64,000 bases of DNA from assembly GCA_002110485.1 (NCBI GenBank), contig MOWL01000068.1, forward strand, positions 1,426,001 to 1,490,000, given 5' to 3'. This document shows, piece by piece, positions 36,940 through 49,400 of this stretch. Positions within the stretch are counted from its first letter, which is position 1, and each line of letters begins with the position of its first letter. The position numbers and the translations under genes were made by a program. The notes under the pieces are model-generated. The model was given only the letters and a program-made list of their open reading frames with translations. It had not been told where the DNA came from and searched no databases. This DNA comes from Emergomyces orientalis (lineage: Eukaryota > Ascomycota > Eurotiomycetes > Onygenales > Ajellomycetaceae).

Positions 36940-39900
36940 TCATATTGACGGGCCAAACGGCCCATCGCCCCCAGCAACCCTCTCCTCATCCTGCGCCGAA
37001 ATAACCCCACCAAGTACACTATCGCCATCATCGCCATAGCCACCATAGCCACCGTACGCGCCATCGCCGTTATAACTCCTCGCTTCGGCATCATGGTCAT
37101 AGCTCGACTGGCGCAGTAGCGGCGGCGTCGTCGGCGGCTCCAGGTCCTGAGGCAGTTTCTCTCTCTGTCGCGTGGAGAGTCTGCGTGGACCACCACTGCT
37201 GCCGATATTATTGTAGTGTCTCAGCGGCCGGCTTTCTGAGTAGGTGCGTCGGCTGCCAGCGCCCATTGACAAGGGGGCAGGAGGGGCGCTGTAAGTTGCT
37301 GGTGATTGGCGCACGTTTGAGCTGGGTGGGGTGAGGAGGCCGGAGAGGAAGCTGGGTGGGTTATTGGAACCCTTGGAAGGGGTGCGGTGGTCATTGGCAC
37401 TGGCGTTGTTGCCCATGGCGTTCGCGGATGGTGAATTGGGCATGATGGTGTTTTCTCGCGCCTTGCGCCAGTTGCCCCAGGCCGCTGCTGCGGCTAAGGG
37501 TAAGGAGCGTGGGGAGGCGGCGAGGTTGGAGAGGGTGGATAGCGATGGGAATTGCTGGCCGCCATTGTCGTTACCATTGCCGCCGGACATGGCGCGCTCC
37601 TTTTCTTGTTGCTCCATCTGCACGTTAGCTTTGAGACGGATGGCGGCGTCGCGGACGGCCTGTTGGTTGAAGCTTGGCTGGGAGAGGTTGTTGATGATAT
37701 CCTGCAAATCATCCAGGCGGACGCCGAGGAGTTCGCGGAGCCAGTTAATTTCCGTCTCGCGCTCTTTCACTTTCGCAGGCGCATCTTTGTCAATGGCGGC
37801 GAGCTCCTGTTCCAATTCTTCTATGCGTCCTTCACGCTGCTGCAATTGATCCTGCAGAACCATGATGGACTCCCGCAGCGCCTGCGGTGAGATCTTCTCG
37901 GGAATCTCAGATCCTCTGCGGAAGGTCATGGATGGCGATGTGGGCTGACTGGGTGACTGGTGTGACCGGGCAGGAGCAGCAGCCTTGGCACTCTGCGCCG
38001 CTTGCGCCGCCGCCCGTGCTGCCGATTTCGCAATTTCAAGCTTCTCTTCGACATGGGCGAGCTTTTCTTCCAGATGCTCAACCTTCTCATCCCGTAGCGC
38101 CAGCAGTTCCATCAAGTGAGCTTCGCCACGTTGACGATCCTCAGAAGTATTATGTAATGCCCGCGCATGTCGTTCGCGGAGGTCATTGAGGGCGCGCTCG
38201 TGGAGGAGTCGCTGTTCCTGAAGTGCATTCTCCTTCGACTCAGCAGCTTCTGCGAGAGCAAGCTTCTTCGCATCGGTGGCCTCTTCAAGTTGTAGCTCGT
38301 GCCTCGCCTTCGCTGTATCCGCATCCAGTCTGACGCTATCCAACTGATTCTGGAGATTGTTAATTTGCGACTCTAGCTCGGCACGAACGTAGTTAACCTG
38401 GTTATTAGCCGCATCGAGATCGGCCTCCATAGACTTTCTAGCCCTCTTAATTTCAGAATGGCTACTCTCCCGCGCCTCGTTAAACTCACGCTCGAACCGC
38501 GCAGCCTTGTTTTGCAAATCGTGATTTTCTTGTCTTAGCGTCATCAGCAGCTCCTCAAGTCGTGCATTTTCCTGCTGCGATTGTCCGAAGATAAATCGCA
38601 GCTTGGTAGCCTCCTTCTCCTGCTGTTGAAGGTCGCCAACTTCCATCTCCAATTTTTCTCTCAGCTTAACTTCACGATCGTAACTTGCCCGAAGAGCGTT
38701 GTTCTTGGCTGTTAGGTCTGTTTCCTTCTTTCGCCAGGTAGCCTCGTAGAAAGTAAAGTTTCCAGACGCGCTGGCCATGTCCTCCTGGAGCCGCTCAAAC
38801 TTCTTACGAAGTCCCTGTCTCGCAGCCATGCTATCCTCTATCTGCCTCTTCATATGGTTAATCGTGAGTTTAAGATCCTTATTCTCAGCTTTAACCTGCT
38901 CGACCTGCGACCGCCAATGGTCATCAGAAACCCTGTACTCGTCCAGAGTTTCCTCAAGCGTAATATTTTTCACCGACAGCTCAGAGAGTGTGAGTTGCAG
39001 ACTTTCCTGCTGTTCCTGAAGAAGTCTAGACTGCCTCTCGATTCGCTCGGTTTCGGGGAGTTTCCGCTCCTTCAGGTCCTTGAGGGCTTCTTCCGTCTTC
39101 ATAGCCGATTCACGGTGATAGGCTGCATCCTCCTCTGCAATCCTAAGAAGCCGCTGGCATTGGGCAAGGGAATCCTGAGCATCTTTGCGCGTTTGATACT
39201 CCTTCTCAGCCCGCTCTTCAGCAACCCGTAGCATAGTCTGCATACCCTCAACTTGAAATTTCAATGCCTCCATGTTATCGATATGAGAAACGGATTCGAC
39301 AGGTGCATTGAGTCGGGGGTGTTCCGAAATGGCATCGACAATGACCTGCCTCAAATCAACCGGCGGCTCTGGAGCCGGCCCAACTGGTTTAGACGCAGCA
39401 AGTGTCTTCAACTCAGTTAATGCGGTTTGAATTTCTGTAAGATCAACGACTGGCGCCGGGACCGGGGGTGGAGGTGGAGGGGGGACGGGCGGGATAGTTT
39501 CAATACGAGGAACCTGGCTCGCCAGCGCCTCAGCGACAGCTTGCTTGATTTTATCAACACGTCTATCCCGTCTATTCAACGGAGACCTGGACCTGTATTG
39601 GAAAACCTGGTCCTCCTCATCATCTTCATCGTCCGCATCGCTATGCTCAACAACTTCAGCCGAGGCGCTCCTGCGCTGGCTGACAGATCGCGAAGCAAGA
39701 ACGTCGATAGATTGCTGGATGATGCCTAACGTCCGCTCGAGCGGATCCAGACGGTTCTCAAGGATCCCACCAACGATCTCGTTCACGTGTCGGTCGAAGA
39801 AACGGCTTCTCTGTCGTAGCTTCGCGTCCTCTCCGACGGAAATGGCATCGTCCCAATCACTCACGTGTTCAATATCAGGGTTATTGAGATGTCGTATGGG

Positions 39901-42900
39901 GGATTGACTACCGCCGCTAAGAGCACTTCGCTGTGGCGATAGTAAATGCTGTGATTGCACATCTAACTCTGAGTGTATCTTGGGCAAGTTGCCAAGGAGA
40001 CGACGGCCGCCTTGCACACTTGGGCTCGGAGCGTTGCTGCGGACAGCATAGCTGGGGACTAGACGTGGTCCAGTAAACTGGTCCCCGAAGATTTCCTGGT
40101 TGGGCGGCTGCGGGGTGTTTAATCTCTCAATACCGAGATCTGAGTTATTGTCATTCAGTTGCTTCATGACGGCATCGATCTCTTCCTCATCGAGGGAGTC
40201 GTGCTCGGCATCATCTTCTGAACCAGACTTCACTTCGCTGAGGGGTAATGTCTCTTCTTCTTCCTCTTCCAGAGCTCTGGAGTTTTCACCTTCAGGGGTG
40301 GATTGAGCAATGGTACTTGTGAGGTATTTGGCGGGTGGTGGAGAGGAAGGAGGTGTGGATACTGCATAGCGGGAGCCTTCGAGACCAACGTTTTTCTTTG
40401 AAACAGCTGGCGGTTGGGTTTGCTTAACAGGGGTAATAACGGGAGCAGCTGGAGCCGGAGCTGGGGTAACGACCGGAGCGGCAGGCTTGAACTCAAAGGC
40501 CTCTGCAGTGGGTTTAAGCACAGACGACGACAGCTTAGATGAGCTAGCAACACCCTCACTACCCACAGTCTTCGGACTTTCCTTGTTAACGGGGCTTTCA
40601 GCACTTTCGACGGTGACTGGGAGATTATCCTCTTGCGGAGGCGCATCTTCATCCTGTCCCTCCGGGTCTGTCTCCCGTTGGAGACCATGAAGCCCAGGAC
40701 CCGAAGGGAACGCATCATTGAAAGCAGCAGCCTCGTATTCATTCTTGAACTCAAACGGTCGCCATTCCGCGGTTTGACTAACGGGAGTATCCTTTGAGAC
40801 GGGAGTAAGGTTCTCAACAGTCGCCGTGGTAACAACAGTAGGAGGAAGAGTAGGCGGAGCAATGTCTTTTGCACCAGTGCCGATCTCCTCATAAGCCTCC
40901 TTCACAGCCGCGCCCGGCGCTGCGTTGGCATTCTCCTTCCCATGCGCAGACGGTGTAGATGAAGCCACTGCCGGCGTAACAATATCGTTAAGCGAGGCCA
41001 CATCATCATCCCCACTTCCACCAAGCGGATTATGGTGGGGATTATGACTCGGAAGCGCAAACTCAACCTCCCTATCCCCATCACTCCCCGCCCTCCTCGC
41101 GCGCTTCTCTCGACCAAGCGGCCCAGCTCTCCCCGCAGCATCCGCAGGCTTCTTATTATTAGTATTTACATTAGTATTATTAGTATTAGTATCATCTGGT
41201 CGAATTATCGGGATCGCCTTCGATCTTTTCGCTGGCTTGATGATTAGTGATGATGTATCGAAGTCGCCGAATATTTTGCCGCCGGTGAATCCTGGTATTC
41301 CTGCTGGTACTGATGCTGAATTACCACCGGTCTCCGAGCCGGACACGGGCGTTGTACCAACAACATCTGCTGTAGTATCTGAGGCGAAACTGCGGCCCGG
41401 GTTAAAGACAGGTGCATCGATGTTAAAGGACGCAGTAGAGAAATTGAAGTTGGTATTTGACGAGATTGAGGTGGTTGTATTAGTATTACTGCCCTCCAGA
41501 GGAGCGAATGAAGGTGCAGTCACGTTGAATGCACTGGACGATGCAGCGCTGTGTTGTGACACGCGCGGACTGAAGATGGAATGAGAGGGGTGGAAGTTAC
41601 TATTCGTATTTGACGATGAAGAATGTGGGAGATGTGGTTGTGGTGGCTGGAAGCTAGTTCCCGTAAAGGAAAAGGTATTCGATGCGAAAGAGCCCGATGG
41701 GTCGAATTCCTTCGCCTCGACGTTTAGTGTTGACGTTGACGTGCGCGATCTGTGTCGTGGTTTGAAAGAGGCTACGCTGGTTTTTGCTTGGTGGTGGGAG
41801 CTGGAGTCGAAGGCGTTTTGCTGGTCGCCAAATTGGCCGTGGAACGAGCCTGAGAGGCTAGGGTTTGTATCGATGTCGGAAGCATCGAGCGGGAGATCTT
41901 CCTCAGCCTCTTCGCCATCATCTTCACCACCGTTGTTGTGTTCGCCAAACAAACGCTGTTGCGGAAGCACTTTCGCTTGCTGCATGTTGGAAAAGTTTGA
42001 CACCGGCTCATCAGCAACGGCCCACCGAGATTTCAGCAAATCATCAGCGGGCTCGTGTTCATGTTCATTTTTATCATCCTCTTCCAGTTGACGTCGAATC
42101 GCGTCTTCAAGATGATACTCCGCCTGCTCCACCCCTTTCTGTAACGTTTCGCTTACATTATGGCGATGGCCGCGCGGGGTTGGATGGGCGATTTCCGGGC
42201 CCGATGTTGTTGAGTCAACCGTATCCGAGTCCGCCAATGTGTCGGTATTCGAACCCTCTAATGGCGGGGAAATGAGTTGGCTGGAATTTTCCTCCTGCTG
42301 TTGCTGTTGCTGTCGTTGTTGCTGCTGCTGAGATAAAATAGGCAATGGCCCCTTCAGCTGCGAAAGCAAACTCGCCGTCTCAGGGAATTGCAACTGCATT
42401 TGCTTCGCATCATCAGACGCCAAGGGCGATACAGGCGGTAGCATAGAGTTCATATTATTCATATTCGGCAAATTATTCGCCACAGAACCCGCGGGTGAAA
42501 TACCGCCCTGGCGCCCAACAAAGAAATTTGGCGACGTGAAAGCACTCTGCGCGGGGGGTGTTGGCTGGAAGGGTAGAAAGGGGAATCCTTGGTTGCTAAA
42601 AGAATGATCTGCTCCAACGAGACCTGCCTGGGTCGGGAAAGAGGAGCTGCTCGGTAAGCCAAATGGCGACGCGATAGGTGACGCGAATGCACCAGGTGTT
42701 GAGGCTGCCATGGTGGCTTGGCTGAATGACGCAGAGAAAGCGTTCGAGGGCAAGCCGAATGGATTACTCGCCGCGGAGGATGTGGGGATTGGCGGAGAGA
42801 ACGGATGGTTAGTGCTAGGGAATTGCGACGAGGCCTGGCTCATCGGTACGGATCCTCCTGGGGAGATAGCGGCGGCTGAAGCTGGTGGATCGGGGTCGAG

Positions 42901-44453
42901 GAATACACCCAATGCACGCAGCTTTTTCTCTTTGACGAAATTGACATACTCCTCCCACTCGGATTGATCGGGGAAACTGACATTACATCTGTTCTCCTGC
43001 GATCCCCTCCGAGATTCGTGTGGGTCAGGGAATGCTGGTCGACTCTGTGACCCGGCGTCTAATCCCCCGACACGGGGGCCGTCTTCATATCCACGGATAT
43101 CGTATCCCTGCTCTTCCCACTTCTTCAACCGGCTCGCGACATCGGTGGGGGTAAGAAGATGGCAGCCGCCCTGGCTGGAACCGCGACGGTCCTCAAGAGG
43201 AAATGCAATGATGCACGCCTTTTTTCCCCACAGGACTTTTTTCTTAGGCCGTTCGAAACCAGGAGTCGACGTCCTCGTCTGTTTATGGGCAACGATCGGG
43301 CTGGCGGGAAGAGGGGGGTGATTGATACCGTCATTATTTGGGGGAGGTGGGGGGAGTGGTTTATCAATGGGTGAAATCGGAAGACTCGAGTCACCAGCCG
43401 ATGACGTGCCGCCTGGGTGTGGGCTCAGGGCAAGCTTGGATGAAGCCTCCTTGTCCGACATAGTTGCTGTTGTAGTAGGAATAGCGTCCAGTTCGTGACC
43501 GATATCCCAAAAGTCGGACTGTTTCAAAGTATCTGTGCTTTTCTTGGGCATGTGTTTCGGCCTGGGTCGAGATCGACGAAGCCGATCACCGTCCCGATGA
43601 AGAAGCAGGTCCTTAGATTTGCTTTTACCAAAGCTACGCGATGTGGGAGTCTTGAGGAGATCTTCGTCCTGTGAATCGTCTTCCAGACCAAGCCAACCTT
43701 CAGACTGGTCCTCGCTCAGGTGATTCCTGGCCGTTAGGAATGAACCCGTGCCGCTGTCCACTGAGTCGTCACTCAACCAGTTTGTACGTTCTGTTCGAGG
43801 CTGTCCTGATAGATATTGGTTGATCCACTCTTCGGTGAAATCCTTGATGGGATTTCCCTGACGACCCCTGGCCGCGCCTCGTCCGATAGAGCCGTAGAAA
43901 CGCCTCGAGATGCGCGACGAGGAAGGTTTTAGAGAACCGTTATTATTCTTATTGCTAACCTTGCTTGTTTTAGGATGAGTGCTCTTCGTAGACGAAGGAG
44001 AATCCTCCCCGCTATTGCTATTATAGCGGTAGTCTCCCTCAGCTTCTCCTGCTTCTTCTCCTTCTTCCTCCCGAGGACGATTTCTCAAAAAAGACGAGGG
44101 ATGTCGTTTAGGACTCGGAGTCGCATACGGTGAGCCCCAGGCCGTAGTGTAATAGACGCTACTATCAGTCTTTCTATGCTCTGGGGACGAAGATAGTGAG
44201 TCTGACTCTGTGTGGTACTTGGGCAACGAGGGCAGCGAGACCAAACCGCTGGCGCCGCTGCTTGGGGTTGGGGAAGGGATTCGGGGTAGCAACGAGGGAG
44301 CAGCCTGGAGGCCTGAAGCCCCTGGAGTGACTGAACGCTTCAGAGATGGTATTGTCGCGATGGGGATATCTTGGACGGGGGCTGTGTCGCTCTGTCTGTT
44401 AACAGACGTTAAACGGAGCACCGGGTTGGCCGAATCCGCGAACAGATGTGAGC
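36940..44453 (-). CDS. Giant disordered and coiled-coil protein (about 2,500 residues)
   Basis: One uninterrupted 7.5-kb exon, open from an acceptor at 44453 (TTCCAG) to the stop at 36940. Counting from 44421, residues 1-380 are Ser/Pro-rich. A conserved-looking globular block at about 390-515 includes KKKVLWGKKACIIAFPL, DVASRLKKWEEQGYDIRGY and SEWEEYVNFVKEKKLRALG. Low-complexity S/N/Q stretches follow, including a Q-rich run near 700, then a proline stretch near 1650, and heptad-rich coiled coil at about 1710-2240. The C-terminus is disordered and basic. Automated annotation may call such proteins myosin-like, but no motor domain or P-loop is visible. The architecture suggests a fungal scaffold at the cortex or spindle pole body; this is inference. 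The true start lies upstream (candidate exon 44666-44705). Confidence 0.85.
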
Positions 44454-44665
44454 CTGGAATATGGGAACACAGATAGAGGTTAGCTGGATGCGGGAAGGCA
44501 GGGAGATATATTCATCCCATTATAAATTGGTTTTTAGAGAGGGGATCCGTGTAGAGACGGAGAGAGGGATGGGTGTGTATGTATGTGTGCGGATTGGGTA
44601 TGTTTCTTTTCTTCTCATTTCATTGTAAATTTCAAGGACGCAAGGAGGACAAAAAAGTCACGTAC

Positions 44666-44705
44666 TTTCCGTGTCGTCTGTAGCAGCAAGCACCCGCTTG
44701 CCGCT
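44666..44705 (-). other. Candidate upstream exon of the giant coiled-coil gene
   Basis: On the minus strand, 40 nt between a TTCAG acceptor and a GTACGT donor read SGKRVLAATDDTE and join in phase to the main exon, giving a smooth protein (TESSHLFADSANPVLRLTS). No in-frame ATG lies inside, so a still earlier exon with the start codon must exist, perhaps between 44.7 and 45.5 kb. I could not place it. Confidence 0.5.
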
Positions 44706-46509
44706 CTGAATATACCCCGGAATCTTGAAGCATGGAAATCAATGCGGAGGGAGGGGGAGAGGATGCAAAGGGATACGCGGGCGGTTTTCTGGAAGCGGTT
44801 GATGTGTGTTCTCAACCTGGGGGAAAAAGAAAGAGAAAAAAGAAAGAAAAAACAGGGCCCAACGTTGTAAAGGCGGAGGGAGGAACTGCAGGTGGAACGT
44901 TGAGTGGGCAGGTTATTCTATTGGGTTTTTTCTCTTTATTTCTCTCTCTCTCTCTCTCTTGTTTGGCCCAGTTTTACTTTTTTTTACCCCTTGGCGAACA
45001 CGTTGACAGGTTTGACGCGACAAGCGGTGGACGGGGGGGAAGTTGGGGTTGGGCAGCGAGTCCGGGTAGCGAGTCGGGACACACAGATAGTGGCAGAACA
45101 GAAGAGTATAAAAAAAGACAACAGATGAAATAAAAGAAGAAGGAAAGAAGAAGAACAAGAAGAACCAGAAGAACAACGACGCAGCGATGATGATAGATAA
45201 TACGGCGGGCCACCAGGAGTAAACAAAGACGGTCAGAGGAAAATGTGGATAGACACAACCTTAGACAGGCGATGGATCCATGGTGCAGCGCCCGCTAGAA
45301 AAGTGTGTAATATTACTCTAATTCCACCCCTGGGCCCGTTGGACTTGGTTTTGGGCGCCCCGTTCCTTGTAAACTGTGCCTGTAAATAAATATAAAATAC
45401 AAGTAAAACAACACGGCGTGGGATAGAATATAGTAAAAAGTTCCACCGCGGCAGACAGATATCATTACTATGTATGTACAGTACCGTACAATCATTCAAT
45501 CATCCTCGTTTTTGTCCCTTTTCCCAATTCCCAAGTTGGAATCCAAAGATTATTTCCCGTTTAGGCCAGGAAGGGAATGGGGCGGAATCAAGCGAGATTA
45601 AGCGTATTGGTAATTACCACAATTACGAGGGGCGATTCAACTGGCTTCCACCCGACGATACCGCTTGCTTACAGTACAGGATACGCTAGCCTCGGACCCA
45701 GCTGTTTGCCCAGGGGGGGATTAATCTAAGGGGAGTTTGACAGGTACCTTATACTTGTGGCTCCTTAACAGTTTGGCTGCGAGGAGATGTACCTTTTGCT
45801 ATTCTGCAACGGCCTACCAAGGTATGTACCACCTGAAACCCCTGTGCCTGTTCTAACACGCGAAATGGATTTTATCTGTTCTTCATGTCAGAACGCGTCT
45901 ATCTGCCCCGCAACATGTGTTTGTCTAGTCTGGCTGGAGGCATACGGAGTGATATAGGGAGTAAATATACCTACGTTACCTGGGCAGGTTTTTCTCCTTT
46001 CTTCATCATGAAATTATTTAAAATATATATAGCTACAAATTCAACGATCTATTTGCCATGGGACATAATACTTCTAAGGGACGAAAAGGTTTAGGGAATA
46101 GAGAAAAGATATGGACACTGTCTAGATGAAAACAAGAATAGAAATTTCTTTTTTCTTTTTTTTGCTGTTGGATACAAAACACCTGTTATATAATTTTATT
46201 ACAGCAGTAATTTGACGATACATCTATAAGCTTAGGATACTGCCTGAGGGGGGTAATATGGAGGAGAGAGAGATTAGAGGAAAGCAGCAACCGCAAAATG
46301 CAAAACACACACACACACACACACACTCCCGATAAGGAAAAAAACAAAGGAGTATCAACAAAAAAAAAAAAAAAGAAACTGGAAAAGGGAATAGAAGTAC
46401 CTGCTTGGTGCACCTATATCAACCCATCTGCCCGTGTATTTCCCCCAGTTGATCCCTCCCTCTCTACATCCCCTTCTCACACCAAAACAAAACCCCCTCA
46501 ATCCCACCC
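44706..46509. other. Intergenic region between giant gene and BGL2-like gene
   Basis: This contains the upstream part of the giant gene (minus), probably including its unlocated first exon, and the 3' flank of the GH17 gene. A (TC)n array (44941-44959), a (CA)n array (46302-46326) and an A tract (46360-46374) are present. No independent gene is supported. Confidence 0.5.
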
Positions 46510-46768
46510 TTAACATTGAACCTGATACTTCGCCTTACGATCCGCAGTATACATGCCCCACTGCTTCTCGCTAGCAGCATTGCCATTGTCACCAATGCTA
46601 TCGGGCTTCCACGGCTCATCAAAGGCCTCGAAGAAGAACACGTCCACGTTCCAGGCGAGCAGCGCGCAGACGCCGTGGTCGTGGAAGGTTTTGGCATTGG
46701 CGGTGCCAGCTTTGGCGCTGCCGTAATCGGAGCCGCCGTCTGTTGTAGGTTAGTTTATTTGGCCCAGC

Positions 46769-46804
<36 letters not shown>

Positions 46805-47715
46805 CACAAAGGGGGTCTTCGTACCGCTTGGCCAGCCGGTTTCACCGGTGGCGATGTAGATGTCTTTCCAGCGGGGGCCAGCGATTCTTTGGATGTGGCT
46901 CATGGCGCGGGTCATGTCGTCGAAGAGGGTTGCAGTGGCATTCTTGACGTCCTGGCCCTGCCAGAAAGCGAAAGCGTTGACGAGGCTGGATTTAAGAACG
47001 AAAGTAAGAGGGGAAAAACGAGTTAGCTCGCCCATTGCGATATTAAGTGTTGTAACTAGGGAGGATAGAGAGGGTAGGGAAGGAAGAAAATATGAAGAAG
47101 AAAAGCAAGGGCCGGGGAGAGGGACATACAAGTAATCCACACCGCCCTGGATAAGAGCATCAGCGGTGCCATCATCGAATTTATTCCAGCTGTCCGCAGT
47201 CCCTACTCGGACCCCTGGGATCTTCTTCTTGACCTCATTGATCTTTTCCAAGAGCTCCGGGCCCTTGAAGCTGCCGCGGTAGAGAGTCTCAGAGCCGACT
47301 GTTACAGCAGAAATAACGTCTTCATTTCCCTTGATTGCCTTCTTCAGAATCTCCGTATCTTTGTTAAATGAGGTTTCGACATCGGGCCTATATGCCATAA
47401 CAAATATTAATTATTTTTAGATCGGGGAAACGTCGGGGATATGTATGAGACATACCAGATACCCAGAACGACCTTGAACCCCTTTGCTTTGGCAGCAGGC
47501 ACGATAGCCAGTGCATTATCGCAATCGCTCGCGGAATATGTACGGACTAGCCGCGTATGGGCCTTGAGGACATCGAAGTCATCCTCGAAATCTTTCCGCG
47601 ACTTGCAAGTTCCATCGGCGTTCTTGACACCCAAGGCGAATCCGAAGGTGCCAGTGGCGGAGACAACGGCAGGACCCGCTACCAGGGCGAGCGGAAGGAG
47701 AGTGGAGAGACGCAT
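46510..47715 (-). CDS. BGL2: GH17 beta-1,3-glucan-modifying enzyme, BGL2-like
   Basis: Four exons, complement(46510..46739, 46825..46985, 47130..47387, 47456..47715), code for 302 residues, the size of yeast Bgl2. A signal peptide spans about 1-20. Family landmarks are FALGVKNADGTCKS, YSASDCDNA, the catalytic acid Glu120 in TVGSETLY, NAFAFWQGQ, the nucleophile Glu221 in ATGETGWPSG, and a C-terminal VFFFEAFDEPWKP with KQWG. It ends in VQC with no GPI signal, as expected for a soluble wall enzyme. Family knowledge: Bgl2 proteins cleave beta-1,3-glucan and rejoin chains through beta-1,6 linkages, remodelling the cell wall. Intron 3 carries a (TA)n array. All phases are consistent. Confidence 0.92.
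46773..46801. repeat. (TA)n microsatellite inside a BGL2-like intron
   Basis: About 14 TA units fill the middle of the 85-bp intron 3 (46740-46824). Length changes here would alter intron size directly. Confidence 0.85.
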
Positions 47716-49400
47716 CGTTATGGGGGGTATTCTCAATTGGAAGCTTTAAATCGAATGAAGGGGGTAGGCTGGTTTCTATTTTCTTTTTATATTTTATATT
47801 TGGCGAATCGTTGGTGTCTCAAGCGAGCGGCGTGGGACGGGGAATGGAAAAGGAAAAAGAAAAGGAAAAGGAAATCGAAATCCTAAATGAATGGAATATA
47901 TTTTAGAAAGTCAAAAGGAAGGTAAGAAGTTTAAAAGAGAGAGAGAAGAAAAGGATGCAGAAAAGAGAGAGTTGGGTTAGGTGTGTGAGAGAAAGCAAAA
48001 GAAGCAGAAGACGCAGCAGTAGAAAAGACAGCGAGATGACAACCTGGGACGGGCGGAATAACCTTCCGAGGGATTTTGGGCTGTTCCAATTCTCCCAACC
48101 CTGACCCATGGGCCCATGGGCCTTCGGTACACGGCTGTTTGGGCGGCGAAACCAAGAGCCTGAGCCTGAACCTGAGCCTGAGCCACACCCGCCGCCAGCA
48201 ACCACTAAGCTGTAACCAGTCAACATTAAACACAACCCGCTTTGTTTTGCTACCATGTTTCAGAAAGACCCTTTAGTTAACCTTTGCTAAAACAATCCTC
48301 ACCTAGACACGCTTGAATCCCCGAGTTTCTGAGTCCCTGAATACCCCGGCCCTGCCATGGCCACTGACGACAGCCCAGCTACGCGGCCTACGCCCGCAGC
48401 ACAGGAAACCAGGGGACCAGGAGTGGACGAAGGGATGGGTTTGGAGTGTGTTACTTCTTGGCTAGCCCAGCTCGTTTTAGCGGGGCCATTGGATTGGCCC
48501 GGCCGCTAAATTGGAAGGGTTTTTCCAAGGGGGATGGTTTCCCCGGGATTTCGTGGTAAGCTATCTAGATACCTTTGGGAGGCATTTTTAGAAAGTTTTC
48601 TTGGGCCTTGTTCTATCTATGCTCAGTATGAGAGAGGGCCGGGAGGAGGGTGGATATTTTTTAAAACAAAAATATGTAGGAAAAATTTACGGGCGAGAAG
48701 GGGCAATTTTTCTAGAACGTTATCAAATGCTGGAGCTCATCAAAATCTGCATGGTAATAAAATGGTGGATGTGAATCTGGTGTTTCTTCAATAGCAGAAC
48801 GATGGAATTTCGACTCGACGCTGGCTGCTCGGTTAGCTAGAAGGTATTAACAACAGTCAGCATATTCAATAACACGTCTCTTGAGGCAAGAAGTATAGTT
48901 TACTGATATTTGATTTTTGAGGATGATAAATAAGAAGTGCTCGTTGGTAAGTAACTAAACAATGGCCGAATATGAAATTGTCACTGTTCTAACAAATAAT
49001 TCTCAACGCATACCAAAATCAAAGAAACAGGAGGGAAAGAAAAAGAAAAAAAAGGATGCAAATGTAAGTTACTCCCCAACATGCCCGGTGCGCCGTAAAA
49101 AGGAATAATACAACTATGAGCAATCGCCAGGAATAATATCCCACCTCACCTCACCTCATCTTCCACGAGTAAATACTGACGGAAGAAACTCTCACAGCCA
49201 TTCTTTCCGCCATCCTCCAATCCGCAGCTCCTTTTATACTCACCTTCCTCTATAAATATCTAAGTACTCCTAATCGCTATGATCTGTATCCCTGCTTCCC
49301 ACGTGTGCACGTAACATGTAAGGTTATGCATGCAATGTATCATCGAACAAAGAAAAGAAGAAAAAAAGGGAGAGTTATTGATATATAAAACAAACAAACC
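47716..49400. other. Upstream region of the BGL2-like gene
   Basis: No gene is supported. It includes a purine-rich stretch next to the start (47845-48030), which is CT-rich on the BGL2 sense strand, a 16-bp palindrome (48105-48120), a GCCTGA-type hexamer repeat (48156-48183), and AT-rich 3' flank of the Myb-like gene towards 49400. Confidence 0.5.
48105..48120. repeat. Perfect 16-bp palindrome CCCATGGGCCCATGGG
   Basis: Two copies of CCCATGGG in direct tandem form a perfect dyad about 390 bp upstream of the BGL2-like start. About 35 bp further on, 48156-48183 holds four to five near-perfect GCCTGA units. Confidence 0.6.

Noticed and set aside
36940..44453. Calling the giant protein a myosin heavy chain
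   Set aside because: Only a coiled coil is shared; no motor domain, P-loop or switch motifs are visible.
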